A stretch of 38,529 nucleotides of DNA from assembly GCF_900156175.1 (NCBI RefSeq), contig NZ_FTMV01000029.1:1-38529 (forward strand), written 5' to 3'. Origin of the DNA: Janthinobacterium sp. TND4EL3. Lineage in GTDB: Bacteria > Pseudomonadota > Gammaproteobacteria > Burkholderiales > Burkholderiaceae_D. The translations under genes and the position numbers were made by a program. The notes under the pieces were generated by a model. The model was not told where the DNA came from. It was given only the letters and a program-made list of their open reading frames with translations, and made no database searches. The stretch's first letter is position 1, and each line of letters begins with the position of its first letter. Below, piece by piece: positions 7,853 to 16,476 of this stretch.

Positions 7853-8455
7853 GTGAAACTGGAAACCTATCAGGATGACCTGGGCGCTCTGCGGCGCCGC
7901 GTATTTGACCAGCGGCTGGCCATTGGCATCCTTTCCGTTTGCCTGATGCTGGCGTTGACCATCATTGTGCGGATCGCGGGCACGGAACGCACTGTCATTG
8001 TGCCGCCGGCTATCAATAAAACGTTCTGGATCGAGGATGGTAAGGCCAGCAACGATTACCTGGTGCAGATGTCCGGCTATATCGCCTACCTGATGCTGGA
8101 CGTCACGCCGAAGTCGATCGAATGGAAGAAGGACATGTTGCTCAGCTGGTGCCTTCCGGAGAACGCCGGCAGCATCAAGACCCGCCAGGATTTGGAGGCG
8201 GCAAGACTGAAGAAGCTCAATGCGAGCACGTACTTCCAGATGCAGCAACTGGTACCTGACGAAGAAACGCAATCGGTCACGATGACCGGCTACCTCAAAA
8301 CCCAGGTAAACGGGGCCAATACCTCCGATAACCTCAAGACCTACCGCGTGGACTTCGCCTTCAGGGGCGCGCGCGTGCATTTGAAAGATTTCAAGGAGTT
8401 GAAAGATGGAAAACCGGATACTGCCACTGGCGTGGCTGCTGCTGGGGCTCGTTGA
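7853..8455 (+). CDS. traE: TraE, conjugative pilus assembly protein (VirB5/VirB8-like)
   Basis: 200 aa. TraE is a VirB8-like bitopic inner-membrane scaffold of the F-type channel. An N-terminal cytoplasmic stretch is followed by one membrane segment at about residues 22-42 (LAIGILSVCLMLALTIIV). A periplasmic domain follows, with FWIEDGKASNDYL and Y-rich helices typical of the family. The start is GTG 7853, supported by AAGGAGAG about 6 nt upstream. Its last 50 bases overlap the traK start, which lies in another frame. Confidence 0.92.
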   Translation: MKLETYQDDLGALRRRVFDQRLAIGILSVCLMLALTIIVRIAGTERTVIVPPAINKTFWIEDGKASNDYLVQMSGYIAYLMLDVTPKSIEWKKDMLLSWCLPENAGSIKTRQDLEAARLKKLNASTYFQMQQLVPDEETQSVTMTGYLKTQVNGANTSDNLKTYRVDFAFRGARVHLKDFKELKDGKPDTATGVAAAGAR

Positions 8456-9212
8456 GCTGCCCGCCTGGGCCGTACAGACCAGAGAGGTCAGGGACGGCGC
8501 CACCATCGAGGCGGTCATCGCCGCACATGAACCCACGCGCATCCGCATCGAGGGCGCCAAGATCATCGACGTCGTTGGCAACATTTACTCGAGCAGCAAC
8601 TGTGCTCCCAAACCGACTGACGCCAGCCTGCCCGTGGCGCCAGGTGGCGTTACTGCCGTCAATCCCGGCGGCCAACTGTCGCTTGCCTGCGACCTGGCCA
8701 AAGGCGAAATCTATATTCAACCGGTGGGCACTGCTGCCAAGCCGATCAACCTATTTATTTCGTCCGCCACGGCCACCTATACCTTGCGCCTGAACCGCGC
8801 GGAGGTTCCTGCAGACACCATCGTGATCTCAGACAAGTCGGCCAGACGCCAAGTCAAGGCAGCCAATGCCGACGGGGCGGCGCCGGGGAGGTCCGCCACA
8901 TTCATCCGCTCCCTGAAATCGATGCTGATGTTCATGGCTTCCGAGCAGGTGCCCGACGACGTCCGGATGGAAGAGCGCGACGAAGCGCGCCTGCTGTGGG
9001 CGGAAGCGGAAATGAAGCTCATCCGCCAGTTTGAAGGCCGTGGCTTCATCGGCGAGACCTATGCGCTCAGCAATATCAGCGGTGCGCCGCTGGTGCTCGC
9101 AGAACAGGAATTTGACCGCGACGATGGCGATGTCCTGGCCGTCGCCATCGACAACCTCAACTTGCGTCCGAATGAAAGCACGCGAGTCTATGTCATCAGG
9201 GCAGGGGAGTGA
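8406..9212 (+). CDS. traK: TraK, secretin-like outer-membrane core protein (VirB9-like)
   Basis: 268 aa. TraK forms the VirB9-like ring of the outer-membrane core complex with TraV and TraB. A signal peptide is visible (RILPLAWLLLGL to LPAWA), followed by an N-terminal beta-rich domain and a C-terminal domain carrying NISGAPLVLAEQEFD, the strand region that binds TraV/TraB in the family. An AAGGAG site precedes ATG 8406. The start lies inside the end of traE, so the two are translationally coupled. Confidence 0.92.
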   Translation: MENRILPLAWLLLGLVELPAWAVQTREVRDGATIEAVIAAHEPTRIRIEGAKIIDVVGNIYSSSNCAPKPTDASLPVAPGGVTAVNPGGQLSLACDLAKGEIYIQPVGTAAKPINLFISSATATYTLRLNRAEVPADTIVISDKSARRQVKAANADGAAPGRSATFIRSLKSMLMFMASEQVPDDVRMEERDEARLLWAEAEMKLIRQFEGRGFIGETYALSNISGAPLVLAEQEFDRDDGDVLAVAIDNLNLRPNESTRVYVIRAGE

Positions 9213-9218
9213 GCCGCC

Positions 9219-10601
9219 ATGCGCATCATGCAAACATTGAAATCCTGCACGGCACGGTTGACGCCCCGGCAGCAGCAGTACCTGGCCGCCGCCAGTATCG
9301 TGACAGCCTGTATTGGCGTCCTGTGGGCGGTACTGGCCTATTCCGAGTCCGGCAGCCCCGCCCGGCAGCTTCCCAAGTCGACCGACAAACGCGCCACCGT
9401 CAATGTGGATGGTGCCAGCATGATGGTGCCGGGCCAGATCTCGCCGGAAGACCAATGGGTCGGCAACGCCGGCAAGAAGCTGGCGCAATATGACAGCGAC
9501 AAGGAAGCGCAAGACAAAATCAACAGCGATCACAAGGCCGTCGAAGCAGCCTTGCTCAAGCGCCTGGCCGATCTGGAAGCAAAAACGGTCGCCACGGCAG
9601 AACAAGGGCCGCCACCAGCGCCGCCCGCACCCGTCACGCCGCCCATTGCCCAGCCATCGGGGCCGGCTCCATCGCAGTACCCTCCCGGCACGCCACTCGG
9701 TGGCAACGTGCCGCCAGGATCGCCCGCCACCGACGTAGCCAGTGGAAACACCGGCGTACTGCGGCCAAACGAGCCAACGGAGACGCCCGCCCCCATGATC
9801 CGCGTGTCCCTGGGGGCCGCGACGGACGCCAGCGGGAACACTGAGGCCGCCAAGGAGGCCGGGGGCAATGGCGTAAAACCGGCAAACACGCTGGACGACT
9901 TCCTGCCAGTCGGCATCCTGCCAGGAGAACTGCTCGGCGGGATCGATGCGCCGACGGGCGGCCAGGCCCAAAGCAATCCGCTGCCAGCACTCATCAAGAT
10001 TTCAACCGCCGCCATCCTGCCGAATCAGTTCCGCGCGGACGTCAAGGAATGCTTTGTGGTTGCCTCCGGCTATGGCGACATCAGTTCCGAACGCGCGTAC
10101 CTGCGCACTGACGTGCTCTCCTGCATCCGCTACGACCGCTCGGTGGTCGAGGTCAAGATCGAGGGCAACATCTTTGGCGAGGATGGCAACCTGGGGCTGC
10201 GCGGCACGCTGGTCTCCAAACAGGGGCAGCTGCTGGCCAACAGCCTGCGCGCAGGGATCGTCAGCGGAATCGGCCAGGGTTTTGCACAAGGCAACACTTC
10301 ATTTACGACTTCGCCGTTTGGCACCCTGTCGACGACGACCGGCGGCACCGGCGATCAATTCCGCCGCGGCATTGGCAACGGCATGGGGAGCGCGCTCAAC
10401 AACCTGGCCAACTATTACATCCGACTGGCCGAACAGACATTTCCCGTCATCGAGGTGCATGCGGGCCGCAAAGTGGACGTGGTGCTGACTCGCGGCGTAC
10501 GCGTTCCCGCGCGGCCCATGTCACGCAGCGACGCGGACAGGCAGGATCAGCTCGGCCTTGCCGAGCGCACGATGGAGGTTCCCAATGACGAAGCTGACTA
10601 G
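9219..10601 (+). CDS. traB: TraB, envelope-spanning core protein (VirB10-like)
   Basis: 460 aa, the normal length. TraB spans from the inner membrane to the outer-membrane pore. A single N-terminal membrane segment is at about residues 20-42. It is followed by a helical stretch (KLAQYDSDKEAQDKINSDHK onward) and a proline-rich linker (PPPAPPAPVTPPIAQP, about residues 130-180). The C-terminal VirB10 beta-barrel domain begins near residue 250, with LPNQFRADVKECFVVASGYG and later FPVIEVHAGRKVDVVLTRG, the conserved end of the fold. The stop overlaps the following isomerase gene by 17 nt. Confidence 0.94.
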   Translation: MRIMQTLKSCTARLTPRQQQYLAAASIVTACIGVLWAVLAYSESGSPARQLPKSTDKRATVNVDGASMMVPGQISPEDQWVGNAGKKLAQYDSDKEAQDKINSDHKAVEAALLKRLADLEAKTVATAEQGPPPAPPAPVTPPIAQPSGPAPSQYPPGTPLGGNVPPGSPATDVASGNTGVLRPNEPTETPAPMIRVSLGAATDASGNTEAAKEAGGNGVKPANTLDDFLPVGILPGELLGGIDAPTGGQAQSNPLPALIKISTAAILPNQFRADVKECFVVASGYGDISSERAYLRTDVLSCIRYDRSVVEVKIEGNIFGEDGNLGLRGTLVSKQGQLLANSLRAGIVSGIGQGFAQGNTSFTTSPFGTLSTTTGGTGDQFRRGIGNGMGSALNNLANYYIRLAEQTFPVIEVHAGRKVDVVLTRGVRVPARPMSRSDADRQDQLGLAERTMEVPNDEAD

Positions 10602-11361
10602 ACTGGCCCTCGCCGCGCTCACCTGCGCCGCTACATTGGTCGCCCACGCCAGTACGGCCGAGGACACACTGCTCGCCGCGCTGAAGCGATCCTATCCCGG
10701 CACGGCCTTTGATACTGTCACGGCGACGCCGATCCCCCGCGTCTTCGAGGTGTGGATGGGAGAGAACGTCGGCTTTGTCGCCGATACCCGCCCTGACTAC
10801 ATGATTTTTGGCCGCCTGGTCGATCTGCGCGCCATGCGCGACCTGACCGCAGCGAAACTGCAGCAGCGTACCAAAGCGGCCAACCCGGCAGCGCCGACGG
10901 CAGCGGCTATCAATGTACGCCAGTTGCCGTTGGCCGATGCGATCATCTCCACGCAGGGCAAGGGCGAACGCGTCCTTTATCTCTTCACTGACCCACATTG
11001 TCCGTATTGCCGCCAGCTCGAACCTGAACTGGTCAAGGTACCCAACGTGCGCATCTACAACTTCATGGTGCCGTTCCAGGACCAGGTTTTACCTCTGCGC
11101 ATCTGGTGTGCTGCCGACCGCATCGCTGCCTGGCGCAGCGCCGTCAGCGGCACGTTGGACGGGCAGGGCGCACCAGCCCAATGCTCCCATCCGCTCGACC
11201 GCAACCTGGCCCTGGCCAGCAAATTGGGCGTACAGGGCACGCCGACCCTCTTCTTTGCTGATGGCGCACGGGAAACCGGTTTTATCAGTGCCAGCGAAAT
11301 CGAGGCCCATCTGGCGCAGGCCGCGTCGCGCCACCAAGCCAGCAAGAACCCAAAGGAGTAA
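10585..11361 (+). CDS. dsbC: DsbC-like periplasmic thiol:disulfide isomerase
   Basis: About 258 aa. It has a signal peptide (KLTRLALAALTCAATLVAHA), an N-terminal dimerisation-type domain and a thioredoxin domain with CPYC at residues 139-142. The cis-Pro motif GTPTLFF follows near residue 220. DsbC/TrbB proteins shuffle disulfides in the periplasm and help fold cysteine-rich Tra proteins such as TraN, TraU and TraH. ATG 10585 was chosen over the TTG at 10558 because it has GGAGG upstream and starts directly at the signal peptide. It is placed between traB and traV, as seen in SXT/IncC-like systems. Confidence 0.9.
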   Translation: MTKLTRLALAALTCAATLVAHASTAEDTLLAALKRSYPGTAFDTVTATPIPRVFEVWMGENVGFVADTRPDYMIFGRLVDLRAMRDLTAAKLQQRTKAANPAAPTAAAINVRQLPLADAIISTQGKGERVLYLFTDPHCPYCRQLEPELVKVPNVRIYNFMVPFQDQVLPLRIWCAADRIAAWRSAVSGTLDGQGAPAQCSHPLDRNLALASKLGVQGTPTLFFADGARETGFISASEIEAHLAQAASRHQASKNPKE

Positions 11362-11363
11362 TC

Positions 11364-12026
11364 ATGCAACTGAATCCATCGATTTCATTCCGTGCCATAA
11401 ACCTGTCCGTCACAGCGGTTTGCCTGACGATCCTGGCCGGGTGCGGCGACATGACAGGCCTGGGCGGGAAGTCCGAGTATGCCTGCAAGGCGCCGGAAGG
11501 CGTGCAGTGCAACTCCGTATCCGGCAATTACTACAACTCGTTGACATTGGGCGGCGGCGCGGCGGCCAAAGGGGCAGCTGCCAAGGGCAGGCCACCTTCA
11601 GCCCCGCGCAGCATGTACACAATGCTAAAAGCTGCATCCAGCGGCAGCGCCATGCAGGGATCTCCTGCATTCGAGCCCGCCGCGCTGCGCTCGCCACCGC
11701 GCGTCATGCGGCTCTGGATTAAACCGTGGGAGGACAGCGACCATGATCTCCACGATCAGTCCTTTGTCTACCTGCAAACAGACCCAGGCCGCTGGCAGAT
11801 CGCCCACGCGCAGCGGCAGATCCGTGATGCCTTTGCTCCCTTGAAACCGCCCGCACCTCAGCAGGCGTCATCTTCGGGTACTGCGTCTCCCTCTGGACAG
11901 GCCAACTCCGGCGCCGAAACACGGCCAACCTCGCTGCCAGCGGGAGCGCTTGCCGATCCTCCCCTCGGGGCCGTCACGCCGGTTCCAGAAGGCGCGCCGT
12001 CTCCAGCGTCGGCAACAAAACAATAG
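11364..12026 (+). CDS. traV: TraV, outer-membrane core lipoprotein (VirB7-like)
   Basis: 220 aa. The N-terminus carries a signal peptide with lipobox LAGC (Cys27). The mature start shows the TraV signature YACKAPEGVQCNSVSGNYYN, including the paired cysteines. The middle has PRVMRLWIKPWEDSDHDLHD, a second conserved block. The C-terminal 60 residues are Pro/Ala/Ser-rich and probably flexible. TraV anchors the core complex in the outer membrane with TraK and TraB. A strong AAAGGAG site precedes ATG 11364. Confidence 0.94.
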   Translation: MQLNPSISFRAINLSVTAVCLTILAGCGDMTGLGGKSEYACKAPEGVQCNSVSGNYYNSLTLGGGAAAKGAAAKGRPPSAPRSMYTMLKAASSGSAMQGSPAFEPAALRSPPRVMRLWIKPWEDSDHDLHDQSFVYLQTDPGRWQIAHAQRQIRDAFAPLKPPAPQQASSSGTASPSGQANSGAETRPTSLPAGALADPPLGAVTPVPEGAPSPASATKQ

Positions 12027-12052
12027 CGGTGTTGAAAGCAGAGAGGACCAAT

Positions 12053-14620
12053 ATGCTCAAGTTCTTCATGCCAGAAACCGATGGCGAAGGGATTCGCGCT
12101 GGCCTATGGGATCTGTTTGGATTAAGCCGAGGCGAGGCGTTTTCCAAGGATCAGTTTGCCAGCTGGCTACCGTACGGTCCCTATGTCGAGACCGATCAGC
12201 TGTTCATTAATCGCCATCACCGGCTCGGCTTCATGCTGGAACTCATGCCCCAGGCCGGCGCCGACGAACGCATGGTGGAGGTGCTGCAAAGCCTGTATAC
12301 CAACTGTCCCGCCAACACGGGTGTGCAATTTCATCTGTTTGGCTCGCCGGACATCCGCGCCCCGCTGATCCAATATGCCAACATGCGTATGGAAGACGAG
12401 GATCAATTTGAAAACTCGCAGCAGTGGGGGCGGCCGGCCCGGAACAGCAACCTGTACCGTCAGCTGGCACGCCAGCGCGTGCAACATCTGCTGGCCGGGA
12501 GCCAGAAATCCCTGACCAAGGGGTTTCATTTTACGCTGCGCGATTTTCGACTGATGATGAGCGTCACGGTGGATGGACGCGCCGATGATATCGGCAAGCG
12601 CGAAGCGGCAATCGGTTTGCGCGACTCGATGGCAAGCACCCTTGACGCCGCCTCTATACCCAGCAAAGAATGCAATGCGGCCGATTTGATCAACTGGTGC
12701 GCACTGTTCACCAATCCGCACCGGCTCACAGATGGTTTCATCCCATGGATTCACTACGATGAGGGAAGGGAACTGCGGGATCAGATTGTGGACTTCGATA
12801 CCGTCCAGGAGCCGACCAACGAAGGCATCCGGTTTTCGAAGCCAGGCAAGCCGCAGCAGGTGGAAGCACGCTTCTTCTCCATTAAATCGTTTCCTGGACG
12901 TTTCGCCCTCTGGCAGATGGGTGCGCTCATCGGCCACGCCATGCAACCGGCACTGCAGTACCGTGCACCGTTCCTGCTCACCATGGGCGTGCACATCCTC
13001 GATACGAATACGACGCGGACATTGATTACGGCGAACCATATCCGCGCGACACAGAACGCCGGCAGCAAGATGGCCGCCATCATGCCGGACGTGCAGAAGA
13101 AGCAGGAAGACTGGAATGCCGTCGCCAACGCCATGGATGTCGGCGGCAACCTCGTCTCGATGTACCACCAGCTGGCCATCTTCTGCCCGCCCGCCGAGGC
13201 GACGGCGGCGGCAGAAGCGGCCAAGGCCATCTGGCGTGCCAGCGGCTTTGAACTCAATGCCGATGTGTATATGCACCGCCAGGCGCTGCTGGCGAGCTTG
13301 CCCATGACCCTGACGCCCGCATTCCACAATGACATGAAGAAGATGAAGCGGGTGACGCGCAAATCCACGTCGAACGCCATCCATCTCGCGCCCCTGCTGG
13401 CGGAATGGCGGGGAACAGACACGCCAACACTCATCTTCGCCGGCCGCCGCGGCCAGCTCGTGACGCTGGACCTGTATGACAACGACCTGGGCAACTACAA
13501 TTTTGCCGTCGTCGGCGCTCCTGGTTCCGGCAAGTCCGTCACCCTCAACGAGATAGCCTGGTCATACCGCTCCGGCGGTGCACAAGTGCGCCTGCTTGAT
13601 CTGGGGCGCTCATTCGAGAAGCTGTGCAAGAAAGCCAATGGCACGCATGTCGAGTTCAGCCCCCGCTCGAAGATCATCTTGAACCCGTTTACGGCGGTCA
13701 ATGACATTCACGAAGACATCGATATGCTGTTGCCTGCCCTGGCGAAGATGTGTTCCATGAGTCAGCAATTGCAAGAAGTGCAATACAAGGCCATTTCAAC
13801 GGTCCTCCTGAAACTATGGAAGTCCTACGGCAATGATCTGACGATCACCGCTTTGCGCGACGAATTCAAGACCGGCAGTATTGCCGAACTCGAAATTCAA
13901 GGTGATGACCGCATCCGCGATCTTGCCATCATGCTCAATCCGTATTCGAAAGGCGGGCAATACGAACGCTTCTTCGAGGGCAAGAACAACGTCGACTTCT
14001 CGAATGACTTCGTCGTGATCGAAAACGAAGAACTCAAACGCAAGCCAGATCTGCATGCCGTCGTCAATATCTTGCTGATGTACCAGATCACCGGCGAGAT
14101 GTACCTGAACCGCGATCGCAAGAAGCTCCTGATCATCGATGAACTCAAGCAACAGCTTGGAGAGATCGGTGCAGACGATCCGGTCAAGGCCGCCGTGGTG
14201 GAAGAAGCAGCCCGGCGTGCGCGCAAGTACGGTGGTGCACTGGGCACCGCGACGCAGGGTGCCGATGATTATTACGGTTCGGTGCAAATGACGGCCGCTT
14301 TCAACTGCTCCGACTGGGTTTTCCTGTTGCGGCAAAAACCGGAGTCGATTGACATCCTGGAAAGCAACAAGCGCATCGTCATGGATGCATCCAAAAAGCG
14401 GCTGCTCAAATCGCTACGCACCGAGGCTGGCGCCTTTTCGGAAATGTATGTCTCGTCGCCGATCGGCGAGGGCGTCGTACGCCTGGTCATTGATCCAGCC
14501 ACCCAGCTGCTGTTCTCGAACAAACTCGCCGATAACAAGCCGATTGATGCCTTGCGTGCCCAAGGCTACTCCATCGACGAGGCCATCGCCCGGGTACTGG
14601 CCGAAAGGGGACTCCAATGA
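12053..14620 (+). CDS. traC: TraC, VirB4-family ATPase for pilus assembly
   Basis: About 855 aa. TraC is the cytoplasmic/inner-membrane ATPase that drives F-pilus assembly. The N-terminal TraC domain is readable (FASWLPYGPYVETDQLFIN, then LYTNCPANTGVQFHLFGS). Walker A is GAPGSGKS at about residues 488-495 and Walker B is LLIIDE with Asp near 696. EAARRARKYGGALGTATQG is the conserved helix and sensor region. An in-frame GTG exists at 12029, but ATG 12053 has AGAGAGG at good spacing and begins MLKFFMPETDG. The stop overlaps the next start by 4 nt. Confidence 0.96.
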   Translation: MLKFFMPETDGEGIRAGLWDLFGLSRGEAFSKDQFASWLPYGPYVETDQLFINRHHRLGFMLELMPQAGADERMVEVLQSLYTNCPANTGVQFHLFGSPDIRAPLIQYANMRMEDEDQFENSQQWGRPARNSNLYRQLARQRVQHLLAGSQKSLTKGFHFTLRDFRLMMSVTVDGRADDIGKREAAIGLRDSMASTLDAASIPSKECNAADLINWCALFTNPHRLTDGFIPWIHYDEGRELRDQIVDFDTVQEPTNEGIRFSKPGKPQQVEARFFSIKSFPGRFALWQMGALIGHAMQPALQYRAPFLLTMGVHILDTNTTRTLITANHIRATQNAGSKMAAIMPDVQKKQEDWNAVANAMDVGGNLVSMYHQLAIFCPPAEATAAAEAAKAIWRASGFELNADVYMHRQALLASLPMTLTPAFHNDMKKMKRVTRKSTSNAIHLAPLLAEWRGTDTPTLIFAGRRGQLVTLDLYDNDLGNYNFAVVGAPGSGKSVTLNEIAWSYRSGGAQVRLLDLGRSFEKLCKKANGTHVEFSPRSKIILNPFTAVNDIHEDIDMLLPALAKMCSMSQQLQEVQYKAISTVLLKLWKSYGNDLTITALRDEFKTGSIAELEIQGDDRIRDLAIMLNPYSKGGQYERFFEGKNNVDFSNDFVVIENEELKRKPDLHAVVNILLMYQITGEMYLNRDRKKLLIIDELKQQLGEIGADDPVKAAVVEEAARRARKYGGALGTATQGADDYYGSVQMTAAFNCSDWVFLLRQKPESIDILESNKRIVMDASKKRLLKSLRTEAGAFSEMYVSSPIGEGVVRLVIDPATQLLFSNKLADNKPIDALRAQGYSIDEAIARVLAERGLQ

Positions 14621-14970
14621 GGATCATGCTGATCAATATCCTCGTATCGGCCTGCCTCGTGGCAATCGGCATTGCGGCATATGACCGGCTGGTGCTGCGA
14701 CCGATGCTGGTCATCGGGGTCGTCGACGCGGCGAACGTCTTCCATGCAAAACAGGAACAGTACCTTAACGTGGTGGCGGCCAGCCGTACCGACATGGAAC
14801 GGCGGCAGGCGATAGCCGATGCTGAACGATTCGTCACCAGTTTTGCTGCTGCGTTGGCGCAATTGCCGCAAGAGTGCGCATGCCTGGTGGTCGATAAAAC
14901 GGCGGTGATCGGCAGCCGCGCAACGTTGCTCGATCTCACTCCATTGCTCAGAAAAAAGGTGAAACTGTGA
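14617..14970 (+). CDS. trbI: TrbI, F-type conjugative transfer inner-membrane protein
   Basis: 117 aa, close to F TrbI (128 aa). One N-terminal membrane segment (residues 3-21) is followed by a short periplasmic helical domain. The pattern VIGVVDAANVF, a helical stretch, then CLVVDKTAVIGSRATLLDLTP is the TrbI_F-type layout. In F, TrbI affects pilus outgrowth and retraction. It overlaps traC and the next gene by 4 nt each, which places it firmly in the operon. Confidence 0.85.
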   Translation: MRIMLINILVSACLVAIGIAAYDRLVLRPMLVIGVVDAANVFHAKQEQYLNVVAASRTDMERRQAIADAERFVTSFAAALAQLPQECACLVVDKTAVIGSRATLLDLTPLLRKKVKL

Positions 14971-15491
14971 CCCGCGATTTCTTTCAGCATGTGCGCAGAC
15001 GCTGGTATCTGTACCTGGTGCTGGTCGTGATCTGGACACTGGCCTATGTGCGTCTGTTTATCGATGCCACACCGCGCTTGCCTATTCTGTTTAACGTGAC
15101 CCCCAGCTTGCCCTACACGGTCGCAGTGGTCGACTACCGGGCGGACGGCATCCGTCGAGGGGATTATGTGATCTATGCATTCGAAGGGGCGGCGTACCGC
15201 ATCTTCCCCGGCCTGTACCACCAGCCATTCTTCAAGATTGTGCGCGGCGTGGCCGGCGACAAAGTGACCGTCCGGGATCGCCACGTCTTCATTAATGGCG
15301 AAGAGGTAGGAGTTGCCAAAACACATACCACCGTCAAACATCTCCGGCTCGATCCTATCGCCGACACGGTAATTCCGCCATCGTATTTTTATATGCAAGG
15401 CACCAGCCAGGACAGCTTTGATTCACGCTACAGCATCAATGGCCTGGTACATGCCGACGCGGTCCTGGGCGTCGTCATTCCCATTTTTTAA
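14967..15491 (+). CDS. trhF: S26-family peptidase-like conjugation protein (TrhF/TraF type)
   Basis: 174 aa. One N-terminal membrane segment (residues 14-31) is followed by an S26 catalytic domain. Ser47 lies in the TPSLP motif and Lys90 in FFKIVRGVAGDKV, giving the expected Ser-Lys dyad. DSFDSRYSINGLV and GVVIPIF match the final family box. RP4 TraF of this family cleaves and cyclises pilin; TrhF in R27 and SXT-like systems is the F-type relative. It may therefore process the propilin encoded at 7112. It overlaps trbI by 4 nt. The name traF is avoided because another gene here is the thioredoxin-like TraF. Confidence 0.88.
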   Translation: MTRDFFQHVRRRWYLYLVLVVIWTLAYVRLFIDATPRLPILFNVTPSLPYTVAVVDYRADGIRRGDYVIYAFEGAAYRIFPGLYHQPFFKIVRGVAGDKVTVRDRHVFINGEEVGVAKTHTTVKHLRLDPIADTVIPPSYFYMQGTSQDSFDSRYSINGLVHADAVLGVVIPIF

Positions 15492-15506
15492 ATCAAGGAG
15501 TAAATC

Positions 15507-15839
15507 ATGCTTTCAATGAAATCAACCCTCGCATCCCTGACTACCGTGTTGGTGCTGGCCATTCCTGGATGGGCGCCCGCCGCCGAGCCTCCTTACGAAG
15601 ACTCCATGGGGAATTACTTGTTTGTGCTCGACGCTGTTTCCCCGACGGTGCATTCAGCGGCGCAACATTATCTGCTTGCGTATGCGAATAAATGTCAGCG
15701 CCTGCTCAGTCTTCAGGAGCTCAAGCAAGCGTTTTTTGGCACTCCTCGCGATCCCCTGGTGGCGCAGATGATTGCGGCGGCGAAGGACAGCGATCGCGTC
15801 AAGATGCGTGATCTGGGTGCGTCCATTTCTTGCCACTAA
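15507..15839 (+). CDS. Hypothetical exported protein in the tra operon
   Basis: 110 aa, not recognised. A signal peptide is evident (STLASLTTVLVLAIPGWAPAAE, cleavage near residue 25). The mature part is a small helical domain of about 85 residues with two cysteines, one at the extreme C-terminus (SISCH), which might form one disulfide. AAGGAGTAAATC before ATG 15507 is a strong ribosome binding site. Its place between trhF and traW, with tight spacing, implies a periplasmic role in transfer, but its function is not known to me. Confidence 0.7.
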   Translation: MLSMKSTLASLTTVLVLAIPGWAPAAEPPYEDSMGNYLFVLDAVSPTVHSAAQHYLLAYANKCQRLLSLQELKQAFFGTPRDPLVAQMIAAAKDSDRVKMRDLGASISCH

Positions 15840-15849
15840 AAGGCGGATC

Positions 15850-16476
15850 GTGCGTACCACTGTGATCCTGTTGCTGGCCAGTGGCCTCATCGGCTCCTCC
15901 GCCCAGGCGGAGGAGCTGGCCGCGATCGGGCCGACGTATCCGATTGTTGAGCAAAACCTGCTCGACATGATTGCCCAGCGCCTGCGTGCGCTGGAAAAGA
16001 GCGGCCAGCTTCACAAGTTGCAGGAACAGGCAGTCGCAAAAGGAAGGGCGGCCGTGGCCAATCCGGCCCCGGTCGCTGGTTTGACGCTGGCGAAGGCACC
16101 ACGAACCGTCTATGTTGATCCCACGTTTGTGCTCGACAAGAACATCCTCGATGCACAGGGTCACGTTTTGTTCCCTGCAGGCACCCGCACCAATCCGCTC
16201 GCGATCACGTCCATGTCCAAGAAACTCCTGTTTTTTGACGCGCGCGATCCGAGACAGGCAAGGATGGCGCGCAGCCTGCTCCAGCGCGATGGCGCGCGGA
16301 TCAAGCCGGTACTCGTCGGCGGCTCGTATTTGCAGCTGATGAAACAGTGGAAAACGCGTATCTACTTCGATCAGCAGGGCAGGCTAGTACGGCGCTTTGG
16401 CATCGCACACGTCCCGGCCTTGGTCTACCAGGAAGGCATGCGCCTTCGCATCGACGAAATCGTGGTGGCCAAATGA
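15850..16476 (+). CDS. traW: TraW, periplasmic pilus assembly protein
   Basis: About 208 aa, matching F TraW (210 aa). The start GTG 15850 gives a clean signal peptide (VRTTVILLLASGLIGSSAQA) directly followed by EELAAIGPTYPIVEQNLLD, the family's mature N-terminus. Later blocks are YVDPTFVLDKNILDAQGHVL, FFDARDPRQ and IYFDQQGRLVRRFGI, all TraW hallmarks. AAAAGGCGG lies before the GTG. The frame is open further upstream, but that would overlap the preceding gene and bury the signal peptide. TraW works with TrbC and TraU in F-pilus assembly. Confidence 0.93.
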   Translation: MRTTVILLLASGLIGSSAQAEELAAIGPTYPIVEQNLLDMIAQRLRALEKSGQLHKLQEQAVAKGRAAVANPAPVAGLTLAKAPRTVYVDPTFVLDKNILDAQGHVLFPAGTRTNPLAITSMSKKLLFFDARDPRQARMARSLLQRDGARIKPVLVGGSYLQLMKQWKTRIYFDQQGRLVRRFGIAHVPALVYQEGMRLRIDEIVVAK

